This document shows positions 23,385-32,508 of a DNA stretch of 64,000 nt, in pieces. The DNA is from Chitinophaga pinensis (GTDB lineage: Bacteria; Bacteroidota; Bacteroidia; 2-12-FULL-35-15): NCBI GenBank assembly GCA_945879015.1, contig CAMCUO010000002.1:30422-94421 (forward strand). The letters are read 5' to 3'. Every line of letters begins with the position of its first letter. Position 1 is the first letter of the stretch. The notes under the pieces are model-generated. The model did no database searches. It was not told the DNA's origin and saw only the letters and a program-made list of their open reading frames with translations. The position numbers were made by a program, and so were the translations under genes.

Positions 23385-26162
23385 ATGGTAAAAAGTAAAT
23401 TACTTCTAAGTTGTTCGTTACTCCTAGCTTTCTCTTTATTCAAAACAAATGCGACTGCTCAAGTTTGGCCTGTTGGACCTGATGTTTATATTCAAGGAAC
23501 TCTCGTAGAATTTGGAATTGATGGCTTAGGTGGATTTGAAGGTATTGATGCTTTAACATCTCCTGTTCCGGCTGGAATGCACTTGCGTTCAGCAAACAAT
23601 CTTTTTGGTTTCGTTGCAAATCCCCAAGTAAATGGTTGGTTAGGTTCAGCATTTGATGGCGATTTTTTTACTCCAGGTAGTCCAGAAAATGGATGGGGTT
23701 ATGAAATAGGAACAGCAGGAACTGTGGCAGCAGGAACAATTGGAGGTAATAACTGTGCTTACTTACAACAAATTAATGGTGCTATGACAGGTACCAATAC
23801 TATTTTTAGTTGTTACGAAGCTGATTGGGAAGGCGATGCAACTTCCGGAACAAATCTTCACTTTAAAATAAATTATTTTTTACAAGCTGGTGATTTGTTT
23901 TATACAACTACTGTATCTATAACTAACAATACAGCAGCTATGATTCCTGAAATGTATTATTACAGAAATTTAGATCCAGATAATAATCAAGAAGTTGGTG
24001 CAGGTTTTACTACTAACCAACAAATTGTAGATAATCCTCCTTCGTCTTTGTGTAATCTTGCACACGTAGCGGCAACTCAAACTATTCCATGGGCAAGTTA
24101 TCTCGGATTAGCCGCTATTGGCCCTAATTGGAGAGCGTGTTATGGTGGTTTCTCTAATCGCGATGCATCTGATTTATGGAACGCTGTGGGTTTTACTCAA
24201 ACAGTAGGCGCAACAAATACTGCAGATGAAGGAATTTCATTAGCATATAAAATTACGAACCTTGCTCCAGGAGCAACTGAAACGTTTAAATTCTTAATTA
24301 TTTTGAATGCTGCATCGGCAAACAATGCGATTAATAACTCATTATATTTTACTTATCCTGGATCTTCTGGTGCACCTCCTTCTGTATGTACACCTTATGT
24401 AGACACTGTTATGACTTGCGGTGGACCTGTCCCTATTACTATTAATGGCCCAATTGTTGGCGATTTTAATTGGACTTGGTCACCAACTGCTGGATTAACG
24501 CCAACAACTGGTCCATCTGTTGTGGCAAACCCTTCAGTTACAACAACGTATACTGCGACTGGAACTCCTCTTAATTCTTGCGTAAATCCAGTTACATTAA
24601 CATTTGTTGTAATGGTTACACCAGGTGGAGGTAATAACCCTGTTATTACAGCCGTCCCTCCAATGTGCGTCTCTGACCCTCCGGTCACATTTGCGGTTGA
24701 CTCAACTGGTGGAATGTGGTCAGTTACTCCAAGTTGTGGCGGATGTTTGAATTCAACTACTGGAGTATTCGATCCTTCTTTAGCTGGAGCAGGAACGTAT
24801 TTAATTACTTATACAACTACCAATACATGTAATTCAACTGATACAATGAATGTGGTTGTAAATGGTACAAATCCTACAATTGCAGCTCCTGTCCCTGTTT
24901 GTGCTGGTTCGGCACTATTTACTATGACTGCCGCTTCAGGTGGTGGAACATGGTCAGCAACTTGCGGTTCTTGTATTAATTCATCAACCGGATCGTTTAA
25001 CCCATCAACTGCGGGAACATTTACGGTGACTTATTCAATTGCTGGAACTTGCACTGCTGTGGATACGCAACTCGTTGTTGTTAATCCAACTGTGCCTCCG
25101 ACTACGGGCTTCTCTTATAATACTCCTGTTTGTATTGCAGGACCAAATCCTACATTAACTACGGTAGCAGGATTTACAACAGGTGGAGTTTATTCTGCAA
25201 TCCCTGCTGGATTATCAATTAATTCTTCTTCTGGAGCTGTAAACTTGGCATCAAGCTCTGCTGGAACATATACTGTTACTTATTTCTATGCAGCTACAGG
25301 TTGTGGCCCTGCAGGTTCAAGTACTACTACTTTGGTAATTAATCCATTAATTATTCCAGTGCTCACATTCTCATATCCTTCAGCTTGTGCTACAGATACA
25401 GCTGATGTTTCACCAGTGCCATCTGCCGGTTTCACAATAGGTGGAATTTATACTGCTTCACCTTCTGGTTTAGTAATAGACCCTATTACTGGTGTTGTTG
25501 ATGTAAATAATAGTACTCCTGGAACTTATACAGTTACTTATTCGGTAGCAGGTTCAGCAGTTTTATGTACTGCTTCAGGAAGTGGAACAGGAACAATTAC
25601 AATTAATCCATTGCCAACGATATTAACTGGTCCTGCACCAACTGTTTGGGTTGGTGACGGAGCTTGGATTTATGCAATAGGTGGTGTTACATATTCATGG
25701 AGCCCAAGTCAATATTTAAGTTGTCCTACATGTGATAGCACAGTAGCTAATCCACCAGAAACCACAGAATATTGTGTTACTGTTACTTCTTCTGATGGTT
25801 GTATTGACAGCGCTTGTGTTAAAGTAAATGTTGAAATCCCTTGTCCAAGCAATAGAAACTTAGGTGTTCCAAATGCATTTAGCCCAAACAATGATGGTGT
25901 TAACGATGCATTTTGTTTAGATGGTTGGGGTGATTGTATTTCAAAATTTGAAGTAGTTATCTTTGACCGTTGGGGAGAAAAAGTTTATGAATCAAAAAAT
26001 CCTGATTTCTGTTGGGATGGTGTTTATAAAGGAAAGCCTTTAGACCCAGCAGTATTTGTTTACTTCATTAAAGCATCTTATGAAACAGCAGGAGCACTTC
26101 CTACTAGTGCAAAAGGTGTAGTTGATGCAAATAGAACGGGAAATATTTCGCTTGTTAGATAA
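23385..26162 (+). CDS. Large secreted protein with gliding-motility-type (T9SS type-B) C-terminal domain
   Basis: 925-aa T9SS cargo. A signal peptide (to ~residue 25, ATAQ) leads into a ~310-residue N-terminal domain I do not recognise (GIDGLGGFEGIDALTSPVP...YYYRNLDPDNNQE). Then come several Ig/PKD-like beta-sandwich repeats rich in Thr, Ser, Gly and Pro (GGMWSVTPSCGGCLNSTTGV-like units, with CGGC pairs that may form disulfides). The last ~90 residues are the type-B sorting domain: VPNAFSPNNDGVNDAFCLDG, VVIFDRWGEKVYES and FCWDGVYKGKPLDPAVFVYF. It is exported by T9SS and attached at the surface. The PorP/SprF gene follows 18 bp downstream, the common partner arrangement of SprB-like adhesins. 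Confidence 0.88.
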   Translation: MVKSKLLLSCSLLLAFSLFKTNATAQVWPVGPDVYIQGTLVEFGIDGLGGFEGIDALTSPVPAGMHLRSANNLFGFVANPQVNGWLGSAFDGDFFTPGSPENGWGYEIGTAGTVAAGTIGGNNCAYLQQINGAMTGTNTIFSCYEADWEGDATSGTNLHFKINYFLQAGDLFYTTTVSITNNTAAMIPEMYYYRNLDPDNNQEVGAGFTTNQQIVDNPPSSLCNLAHVAATQTIPWASYLGLAAIGPNWRACYGGFSNRDASDLWNAVGFTQTVGATNTADEGISLAYKITNLAPGATETFKFLIILNAASANNAINNSLYFTYPGSSGAPPSVCTPYVDTVMTCGGPVPITINGPIVGDFNWTWSPTAGLTPTTGPSVVANPSVTTTYTATGTPLNSCVNPVTLTFVVMVTPGGGNNPVITAVPPMCVSDPPVTFAVDSTGGMWSVTPSCGGCLNSTTGVFDPSLAGAGTYLITYTTTNTCNSTDTMNVVVNGTNPTIAAPVPVCAGSALFTMTAASGGGTWSATCGSCINSSTGSFNPSTAGTFTVTYSIAGTCTAVDTQLVVVNPTVPPTTGFSYNTPVCIAGPNPTLTTVAGFTTGGVYSAIPAGLSINSSSGAVNLASSSAGTYTVTYFYAATGCGPAGSSTTTLVINPLIIPVLTFSYPSACATDTADVSPVPSAGFTIGGIYTASPSGLVIDPITGVVDVNNSTPGTYTVTYSVAGSAVLCTASGSGTGTITINPLPTILTGPAPTVWVGDGAWIYAIGGVTYSWSPSQYLSCPTCDSTVANPPETTEYCVTVTSSDGCIDSACVKVNVEIPCPSNRNLGVPNAFSPNNDGVNDAFCLDGWGDCISKFEVVIFDRWGEKVYESKNPDFCWDGVYKGKPLDPAVFVYFIKASYETAGALPTSAKGVVDANRTGNISLVR

Positions 26163-26180
26163 AAGGGAAGGAATTTAAAT

Positions 26181-27251
26181 ATGAAAAAAATAATTTTAAT
26201 TATTGGAGGGGTTTTCGTTTTGGAAGGAAGTGCATTTTCACAAGATTTGCATTTTTCTCAATACAACGAAAATCCTTCTTTACTTAATCCAGCTCTTACA
26301 GGTTCTAACTATGTAATGAGGGCATCTGTAATTTATAAAGACCAGTGGCGAAGTGTTACTGTTCCCTATAAAACATTCGGAGCATCCTTCGATATGAAGT
26401 TCAAAGCTAGTAGTTGGGATAAAGTAGATCAATTTAAAACAAGAACGTTTAAAAGATCCTTCAACAGATTATCTGGAGGCTTAGCTTTCTATAGTGATAA
26501 AGCTGGAGATGGTAACATGGGAACCAATTTGGTTAATCTCTCACTTGCTACATTTATTAAAGCTGGAGACCATTCTTCATTTTCTTTAGGATTACAAGGT
26601 GGAGTTGTTCAAAAAACGATTGACTATTCTAAATTGGTTTTTTCTAACCAATACAATGGTTCAACAGGATATGATCAAACAATTAATAGTGGCGAACAAT
26701 ACGGTTCAAAAGACTTTGTTTATGCTGATTTCGCAGGTGGATTGCTGTGGAATTATGCTCGTGAAGAATCATCAATTGGCGAAAACAATCAAATAAAAGC
26801 TGATTTTGGAGCTGCAGTTTTTCACATTAATAGACCGAAACAAAAATTCTTAGTTGGAACAAATGAAAGATTGTTTTCTAAATATGTTGTTCATGGAAAA
26901 TTATTGATGGGAATTCCTCATTCAAATGTTGGATTAGCACCAAGTATTATTTATCAGGTTCAAGGTCCTACAAAAGAACTCATTGGTGGATTAATGGTAA
27001 AATATTATTTAAAAGACGATTCAAAATATACAGGGTATATCAAACGATCTTCAATTGGATTAGGAGTTTATTATCGCGCTAAAGATGCCGTTATTGCAAA
27101 CATTCTTATTGAAATGGGTCAATATTCAATTGGTTTTAGTTATGACATCAATACTTCTAACTTAAGTAAAGTAAGTACTTTAAGAGGTGGTCCGGAAATC
27201 ATGTTGCGTTTTAACTCAGCAAATCCATATTTATTCCAAAAGCGATATTAA
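26181..27251 (+). CDS. PorP/SprF-family outer-membrane protein
   Basis: 356-aa outer-membrane beta-barrel of the PorP/SprF family. The signal peptide (to ~residue 20) is followed by DLHFSQYNENPSLLNPALTG, the family signature, and by YKDQWRSV. The remainder alternates polar and aromatic residues as in a barrel, with GLALGVYYR-like strands. Family members are needed for surface display of a cognate type-B cargo. The 18-bp spacing to the preceding cargo gene strongly suggests it serves that cargo. A terminator follows. Confidence 0.92.
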   Translation: MKKIILIIGGVFVLEGSAFSQDLHFSQYNENPSLLNPALTGSNYVMRASVIYKDQWRSVTVPYKTFGASFDMKFKASSWDKVDQFKTRTFKRSFNRLSGGLAFYSDKAGDGNMGTNLVNLSLATFIKAGDHSSFSLGLQGGVVQKTIDYSKLVFSNQYNGSTGYDQTINSGEQYGSKDFVYADFAGGLLWNYAREESSIGENNQIKADFGAAVFHINRPKQKFLVGTNERLFSKYVVHGKLLMGIPHSNVGLAPSIIYQVQGPTKELIGGLMVKYYLKDDSKYTGYIKRSSIGLGVYYRAKDAVIANILIEMGQYSIGFSYDINTSNLSKVSTLRGGPEIMLRFNSANPYLFQKRY

Positions 27252-27273
27252 TTTCATCCGAAATTTATTTTTT

Positions 27274-27303
27274 AGCCCAGAGTTAATCACTCTGGGCTTT
27301 TTG
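27274..27303 (+). terminator. Rho-independent terminator after PorP/SprF
   Basis: AGCCCAGAG and CTCTGGGCT pair perfectly, then TTTTTG. Confidence 0.88.
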
Positions 27304-27373
27304 TTAGAAGTAAGATTTTTTTCTTTTTGTTAGGAATGAGTATATTTACAAAAATAATTAATCAGTAATTCCT

Positions 27374-28663
27374 ATGAAGTATTCAGCCATCAATAACAAT
27401 TTATTTATTGAAAATCGTAAACGTTTTGCTGCGAGTTTAAAACCCAACTCCATTGCTTTGTTTACTAGCAATGATATTATGCCAACCAATGCCGATGGCT
27501 CGATGGGATTTGTGCAGAATTCTGATTTGCTTTATTTAAGTGGAGTTGATCAAGAAGAAACTCTTTTGTTGATTTATCCAGATGCTGTTAACGGAGCACA
27601 CAAAGAAGTTTTATTTGTAAAAGAAACGAGTGAGTTGATTGCTATTTGGGAAGGTGCGAAATTAAACAAACAACAAGCAACCGAAACATCTGGAATAAAA
27701 AATGTGATGTGGAACAAAGACTTTGATATGTTTTTGCAATCCGTTATTTTTCAAGCAGAACATATTTATTTAAATAGCAACGAACATACGCGTAGACATA
27801 TTGATACAGAAACATTGGAAATGCGTTTCAATAAAAAAATCACTTCGAAATTTCCATTGCATAAAGTTGAGCGTTCTGCACCCATTATGCATAAGTTGCG
27901 TGCAATTAAATCGAAGTATGAAGTGGAGTTGATTCAGCAAGCTTGTAATATCACAGAAAAAGGATTGCGTAGATTATTAGGTTTTGTAAAACCTGGAGTG
28001 ATGGAATACCAAATAGAAGCAGAGTTGGTTCACGAATTTATTTCAAACCGTTCACGTGGATTTGCATACGGACCAATTATAGCATCAGGTGCAAATGCTT
28101 GTGTATTACATTATGTAGAAAACAACAAAGAATGTAAAGCAGGAGATGTCATTTTATTAGATGTTGCTGCTGAATACGGAAATTATGCAAGTGACTTAAC
28201 ACGTTGTTTGCCTGTGAGCGGAAAATTTACTGCTCGACAAAAACAAGTTTACAATGCAGTATTAAATGTTATGAAAGGTGCAACTGCTATGTTGACTGTT
28301 GGAAATCTAATTCCTGAATATCACAAAGCAGTTGGTGCTTTAATGGAAAAAGAATTAGTGGATTTAGGTTTGATTACGATGGACGATATCAAAAAACAAA
28401 ATCCAGAATGGCCAGCCTACAAAAAATATTTCATGCATGGAACTTCTCACTTTTTAGGGTTAGATGTGCACGATGTGGGAGATTTCAATCGTAAGTTAGA
28501 AGCTGGAATGGTGTTTACATGTGAACCAGGAATTTATATCCCTGAAGAAAATTTAGGAATCCGTTTAGAAAATGACATTTTAGTTACTGCAAACGGCCCA
28601 GATGATTTAATGAAAAATATTCCTTTGGAAGCGGATGACATTGAATCATTGATGGCAAAATAA
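27374..28663 (+). CDS. pepP: Xaa-Pro aminopeptidase (M24B)
   Basis: 429-aa cytoplasmic metallopeptidase that removes an N-terminal residue preceding proline. The N-terminal AMP_N domain (~1-165, with SIALFTSNDIMPTNADG) is followed by the pita-bread catalytic domain. Two-metal ligands are visible in order: the Asp of LLDVAAEYGNYASDLTR (two Asp), the His of FMHGTSHFLGLDVHDVG, the Glu of CEPGIYIPEENLG and the Glu of RLENDILV. Length and order are normal for PepP. It stands alone after a terminator and before an AT-rich TTTGAAAA repeat. Confidence 0.93.
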   Translation: MKYSAINNNLFIENRKRFAASLKPNSIALFTSNDIMPTNADGSMGFVQNSDLLYLSGVDQEETLLLIYPDAVNGAHKEVLFVKETSELIAIWEGAKLNKQQATETSGIKNVMWNKDFDMFLQSVIFQAEHIYLNSNEHTRRHIDTETLEMRFNKKITSKFPLHKVERSAPIMHKLRAIKSKYEVELIQQACNITEKGLRRLLGFVKPGVMEYQIEAELVHEFISNRSRGFAYGPIIASGANACVLHYVENNKECKAGDVILLDVAAEYGNYASDLTRCLPVSGKFTARQKQVYNAVLNVMKGATAMLTVGNLIPEYHKAVGALMEKELVDLGLITMDDIKKQNPEWPAYKKYFMHGTSHFLGLDVHDVGDFNRKLEAGMVFTCEPGIYIPEENLGIRLENDILVTANGPDDLMKNIPLEADDIESLMAK

Positions 28664-28697
28664 TTTGAAAATTTGAAAATGTGTCAATTTGAAAATG
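28662..28697. repeat. AATTTGAAAATG tandem-like repeat
   Basis: AATTTGAAAATTTGAAAATG and, after GTGTC, AATTTGAAAATG again, directly after the pepP stop. It is a short AT-rich iteration of a type common between genes of this phylum. Confidence 0.6.
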
Positions 28698-28737
28698 TTA
28701 TGTTATTCGCACAAAAGTATAATTAGCACATCCAATA

Positions 28738-29538
28738 ATGTTTGCTGAGTTTAAAAAATCCAAGATACACTATACAGATACTGGCAAAGGCCGAGTGCTG
28801 GTATTGATACATGGCTTTTTGGGTTCTCATGAAGTGTGGAGCGAATTCGTAAAAAAACTTTCCAAAAAATTTCGTGTTATTACTGTTGATCTGCCTGGAC
28901 ATGGTCAAACGCCATCCATTGGTTATTACCATAGCATGGAATTGTTGGCGCAAAGTGTAAAAGCGGTGTTGGATAAAGTAGGAGTGAGGCGATACATTAT
29001 CACAGGACATTCCATGGGTGGATATGTTGCATTAACTTTTGCAGAATTGTATACCGAAAATGTAAGTGGTGTTTGTTTATTTAATTCTACATCTTATGCC
29101 GATTCGGAGGAAAAGAAAAAGGAACGCGACAAAGTAATTCGGTTAGTTAAAAAAGAACACAAGCATTATGTTGCTGAGGTGGTAACTTCTTTATTTGCAG
29201 AGGAAAATTTAGCAAAAATTCCAAACGAAGTAGAGAAGGTAAAAAAGATTGCAGTGAAAATTTCTCAGCAATCGATTATAAATAGTCTGGAAGGAATGAA
29301 GGAGCGCAAGAGCCGAGATTTGATTTTAAAATTTGCAGAATTTCCTATTTTATTTATTATCGGAAAAAAAGATGGAGTAATTAATTTTGAAACAATGTAT
29401 CCTCAAATGGCATTGTGTAAATATCCATCTGTATTAATGTTGGAAAATTCGGGGCACATGAGTTTTTATGAAGCTCCTAAAGAAACTTTAAAAGAATTGG
29501 AATTGTTTGCTATCAGAACATATAGAAATAAATTCTAA
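28738..29538 (+). CDS. Alpha/beta-fold hydrolase
   Basis: 266-aa cytoplasmic alpha/beta hydrolase. The oxyanion motif LIHGFLGSHEVW comes after the first strands, the nucleophile elbow is GHSMGGYVAL (Ser), and the acid/His parts are IIGKKDGVINFETMYP (Asp) and LENSGHMSFYEAP (His). This is the complete triad. The cap region is helical and rich in Lys and Glu (EEKKKERDKVIRLVKKEHKH). It resembles lipase/esterase or MenH-like enzymes, but the substrate cannot be read from sequence. Its last four bases overlap the end of the small convergent gene. Confidence 0.88.
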   Translation: MFAEFKKSKIHYTDTGKGRVLVLIHGFLGSHEVWSEFVKKLSKKFRVITVDLPGHGQTPSIGYYHSMELLAQSVKAVLDKVGVRRYIITGHSMGGYVALTFAELYTENVSGVCLFNSTSYADSEEKKKERDKVIRLVKKEHKHYVAEVVTSLFAEENLAKIPNEVEKVKKIAVKISQQSIINSLEGMKERKSRDLILKFAEFPILFIIGKKDGVINFETMYPQMALCKYPSVLMLENSGHMSFYEAPKETLKELELFAIRTYRNKF

Positions 29539-29759
29539 TTTTTTTCGAATCGCTTTTTCGAAAGTTGATCACCATCAATTATACAAAGTGTATAAGAGCC
29601 CTTCGGTAATTCATCAATAATTAGTTTATTATTTTCAATGCAATTATAATTGCCACGTTTCATCACATTTCCACCAAAATCGGCAATTGAAAAAGTCACT
29701 TGTTCAGTTTTACACTGATAATTAAGTTCCAGAGTAGTGTTGTTTACAGATGAAATCAT
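29535..29759 (-). CDS. Stand-alone small protein resembling a T9SS C-terminal domain
   Basis: Read from the ATG at 29759 this is 74 aa (a TTG at 29819 would give 94). The pattern is that of a type-A sorting domain: LELNYQ...TFSIADFGGNVMKRGNY...NNKLIIDELPKGSYTLCIIDGDQLSKKRFEKN, ending in Lys-Arg-Phe. There is no signal peptide and no passenger domain. It may be the broken 3' end of a cargo gene or a tiny free domain. It lies just downstream, on the same strand, of three intact type-A cargo genes and converges on the hydrolase. Confidence 0.5.
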   Translation of the reverse strand: MISSVNNTTLELNYQCKTEQVTFSIADFGGNVMKRGNYNCIENNKLIIDELPKGSYTLCIIDGDQLSKKRFEKN

Positions 29760-29875
29760 GTCCAATGTAGCTATTTTTATAGACTTAATTATACAGCAGA
29801 TACAAGTGATTTGTTCCAAAGTTTAGACGAATTTGTTGTTTTTAGCTACCAAACCGCCTATCTATTTCATAAAGG

Positions 29876-32497
29876 TTATTGTTTGATAAAGCGCTTAGTA
29901 ATAGAATCGCTTCCGTCTTGTAAATTTAATAGGTATAGGCCATTTTCTAATTCAGAAATACTAATGTTGTTTTCTCCTGATTTCAAGTTCTCTAAATTCT
30001 TTACCAATCTTCCAGTTGCATCAAATATTTTAATGGAAATATTTTTTGATGTGGAGGTGAAGTTGATATTATTTGATGATGGATTGGGGTAGATGGATAA
30101 TAAATTTTCGTTTTGAGGAACATTATTTATTCCTACTGTGAACGCACAAGAAGGAAAGCTATCTATAGCAAACCAGTTTTGTATTCTCATTACATCTTCC
30201 TTGTTTTTTTGATATAGATTTGCAATTGTATATGTTGAAATTGTATCTCTTGTATAGACAATAGCATATTCAAATTCTGTTTTTGCTCCTGCATTTAAAT
30301 TAAACGGACCGCAACCCATTAAAAATCTTCTATCAGCGGGAACGTTCATACTGCTTTCTTCTGACCAACCCAATGGATCTCCAGGAAATCCATCAAACAT
30401 AAAATTATATGGGATCGTTCCACCATAACCAGTTCCACCATAAGTAACATGAGTTGAATCTCCCCAGATACTGTTCATATAATTATAAAATTCATTTGCA
30501 CCAGATGGGTTGCCAGTTGCAGAATTATCATTGTTATAATACATAAAATTAGTCATTAGGTTTTTTTCCCCTACTTCATCTACACTACCATTGTTATTAT
30601 TGTCAATGCTATCATTTGGTTCTGCAAGAGGACCATTTAAAATAACACTACTAATCATTGGCGGTTTTAATCCATAGGTCACCTGTCCAGTTGGCGCATT
30701 GTCATCAACAGCATCACCATTGAATACAGAACCATAATTTAATGAGGGAGTGCAGCCAACATAATCATCACTAGCAGAACCCAAGTCTACATCTTGCCAG
30801 ATTCCTAAAAAGGCATTGTGATAATTTTCTGAACTTCTATTAAAAATTTTATAATTGTAAAATGTAGTGTAATTCAATGCTTTCAAACTATCAGTAATTC
30901 CTGCGCAAACATATGCATATGCGGAGCCATGAATTTCTACTTTTAATGGTAGACCTCCTGTTTCACCATGAGGAAGATTGTCATTATAAATCCAAAAACA
31001 CATTTGATCTCCTTTAATATCTGGATAATCTCCATCAGTTAAAGGGTTGTATAAACCATCACCATTTACATCAATAAAAGGCGCAAGTTTTCTAGAATAA
31101 TTTCCTGTGCCAGTGGTTGGCCAAGTGATGATATCATCTGAAACAGTATAACTTCCGCTTCCTACTAATCCAACCGCAAACATATATTTAAATTCATTAA
31201 TATTTTCTCGGTCTACTTTCCATATTTTATCATAACTATAAGAAGTAATTGAATCTGTTGCTCCACTAATTGTATCTAGTGGTCCAGGCCAAAAATCATT
31301 TCCAGTTTGACGATAGGTCATTGCTCCTTGATGTAAAACGTTTGAGTTATCAAGTGCTCCAATCCAAAGTGAAGAAGCAAATATTGCATTTCGTCCAGAA
31401 CCTTTTGGAACTTCATAGCTTGAATTTGTAAGTGTCCAAAGCAAGTCGCCTCTGTCTAATATTCCGGCTTTTACCATGTTAATGTCTAGGATATTATATC
31501 CAGATTGACTAATGGGGCTGAGTAAAGCAGATCCCGTGTAGCTCAAATAATTAAATGATGATAATGGTCCAGAGCCCATTCTGTTAATGTACCAAACTAA
31601 TCCACTGGAGCTATCATATACATTATAAGAACCTCCAATACTCAAATATTTATAAATTTGATTGCCTACGATTTCTATTAATCCCAAATAACCTATATAC
31701 ATTACTCCACCCATTGGCCCTTTTGATATTGAGTAAATACTGCCCGTGGCACCTATATTTAGATAGAGAGGAAAAAGAGTTGTTATTGGTGTAAGATTAT
31801 TTCCAACAAGTTTATATGCTCCGTTTCCAAGCGTTCCAGTAATAGCAAACCATTTCTCATTGCTTGAATCTATATAAATTGCATTAATATTAAATGTATT
31901 TACTAAATAAGGATTCGTAGAATTATAATTACTCCATGTGCTTCCCGATTTTTTGAAAAGTCCAGCTTTCGTTCCAACCCAAACATCTCCTCCTGATTCA
32001 ACTGCAACACATTGAATTCGGTTAGTAGTTAATCCGGAAGTAGAAGTATTATAAATTGTCCATGTACTGCCATCAAATTTTGCTAATCCACTTCTGGTAC
32101 CAATCCAAATGTCAGTATTGTCGACATACAAACATGAAACAGAATCATCAGGTAATCCTGAATTCATTACATCGTATGTTGTCCAGATACTTCCATCAAA
32201 TTTTGCTAACCCTTTTATAGTTGCAACCCAAACATTATTAGAAATGTCAAATGCAATTCCATTAACTTGATTGGAAGGAATATTTGAAGTTAAGGTGTCA
32301 TAAACAGTCCATGTTGAACCATTAAATTTTGCCAATCCTGTTGTTCGGAATGCAACCCATTTATTTCCTAATCCATCAACTTTTAGGTCATATCTGAATG
32401 AACCCGGGGGCATAGGGTAAGTTGTTACTCCTGTTTGACTTTTAATATTTGAAACTATCGTAACAAATAATATTAATAGAAAAATTATTTTTTTCAT
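29876..32497 (-). CDS. T9SS type-A cargo with N-terminal beta-propeller repeats
   Basis: 873 aa. After a signal peptide (~20 residues) come about five two-component-regulator-type propeller repeats: KFDGSTWTVYDTLTSNIP, NVWVATIKGLAKFDGSIWTTY, DIWIGTRSGLAKFDGSTWTIY and so on. A long middle domain follows (SLWIGALDNSNVLHQGAMTYRQTGNDFWPGP...DINGDGLYNP-like, DYPDIKGDQMCFWIYND) that is shared with the next gene. The C-terminal 75 residues are a type-A sorting domain (YPNPSSNNINF...FDATGRLVKNLENLKSGENN...LENGLYLLNL...KRFIKQ). It is exported across the outer membrane. Its middle domain also occurs without a propeller in the neighbour, so the two are paralogues by domain shuffling. Confidence 0.87.
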   Translation of the reverse strand: MKKIIFLLILFVTIVSNIKSQTGVTTYPMPPGSFRYDLKVDGLGNKWVAFRTTGLAKFNGSTWTVYDTLTSNIPSNQVNGIAFDISNNVWVATIKGLAKFDGSIWTTYDVMNSGLPDDSVSCLYVDNTDIWIGTRSGLAKFDGSTWTIYNTSTSGLTTNRIQCVAVESGGDVWVGTKAGLFKKSGSTWSNYNSTNPYLVNTFNINAIYIDSSNEKWFAITGTLGNGAYKLVGNNLTPITTLFPLYLNIGATGSIYSISKGPMGGVMYIGYLGLIEIVGNQIYKYLSIGGSYNVYDSSSGLVWYINRMGSGPLSSFNYLSYTGSALLSPISQSGYNILDINMVKAGILDRGDLLWTLTNSSYEVPKGSGRNAIFASSLWIGALDNSNVLHQGAMTYRQTGNDFWPGPLDTISGATDSITSYSYDKIWKVDRENINEFKYMFAVGLVGSGSYTVSDDIITWPTTGTGNYSRKLAPFIDVNGDGLYNPLTDGDYPDIKGDQMCFWIYNDNLPHGETGGLPLKVEIHGSAYAYVCAGITDSLKALNYTTFYNYKIFNRSSENYHNAFLGIWQDVDLGSASDDYVGCTPSLNYGSVFNGDAVDDNAPTGQVTYGLKPPMISSVILNGPLAEPNDSIDNNNNGSVDEVGEKNLMTNFMYYNNDNSATGNPSGANEFYNYMNSIWGDSTHVTYGGTGYGGTIPYNFMFDGFPGDPLGWSEESSMNVPADRRFLMGCGPFNLNAGAKTEFEYAIVYTRDTISTYTIANLYQKNKEDVMRIQNWFAIDSFPSCAFTVGINNVPQNENLLSIYPNPSSNNINFTSTSKNISIKIFDATGRLVKNLENLKSGENNISISELENGLYLLNLQDGSDSITKRFIKQ

Positions 32498-32508
32498 GAC
32501 TAAAATAT

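Noticed and set aside
24395..24688. 97-codon frame antisense to the T9SS cargo gene
   Set aside because: It arises from the low-complexity Thr/Pro/Gly repeats on the coding strand.
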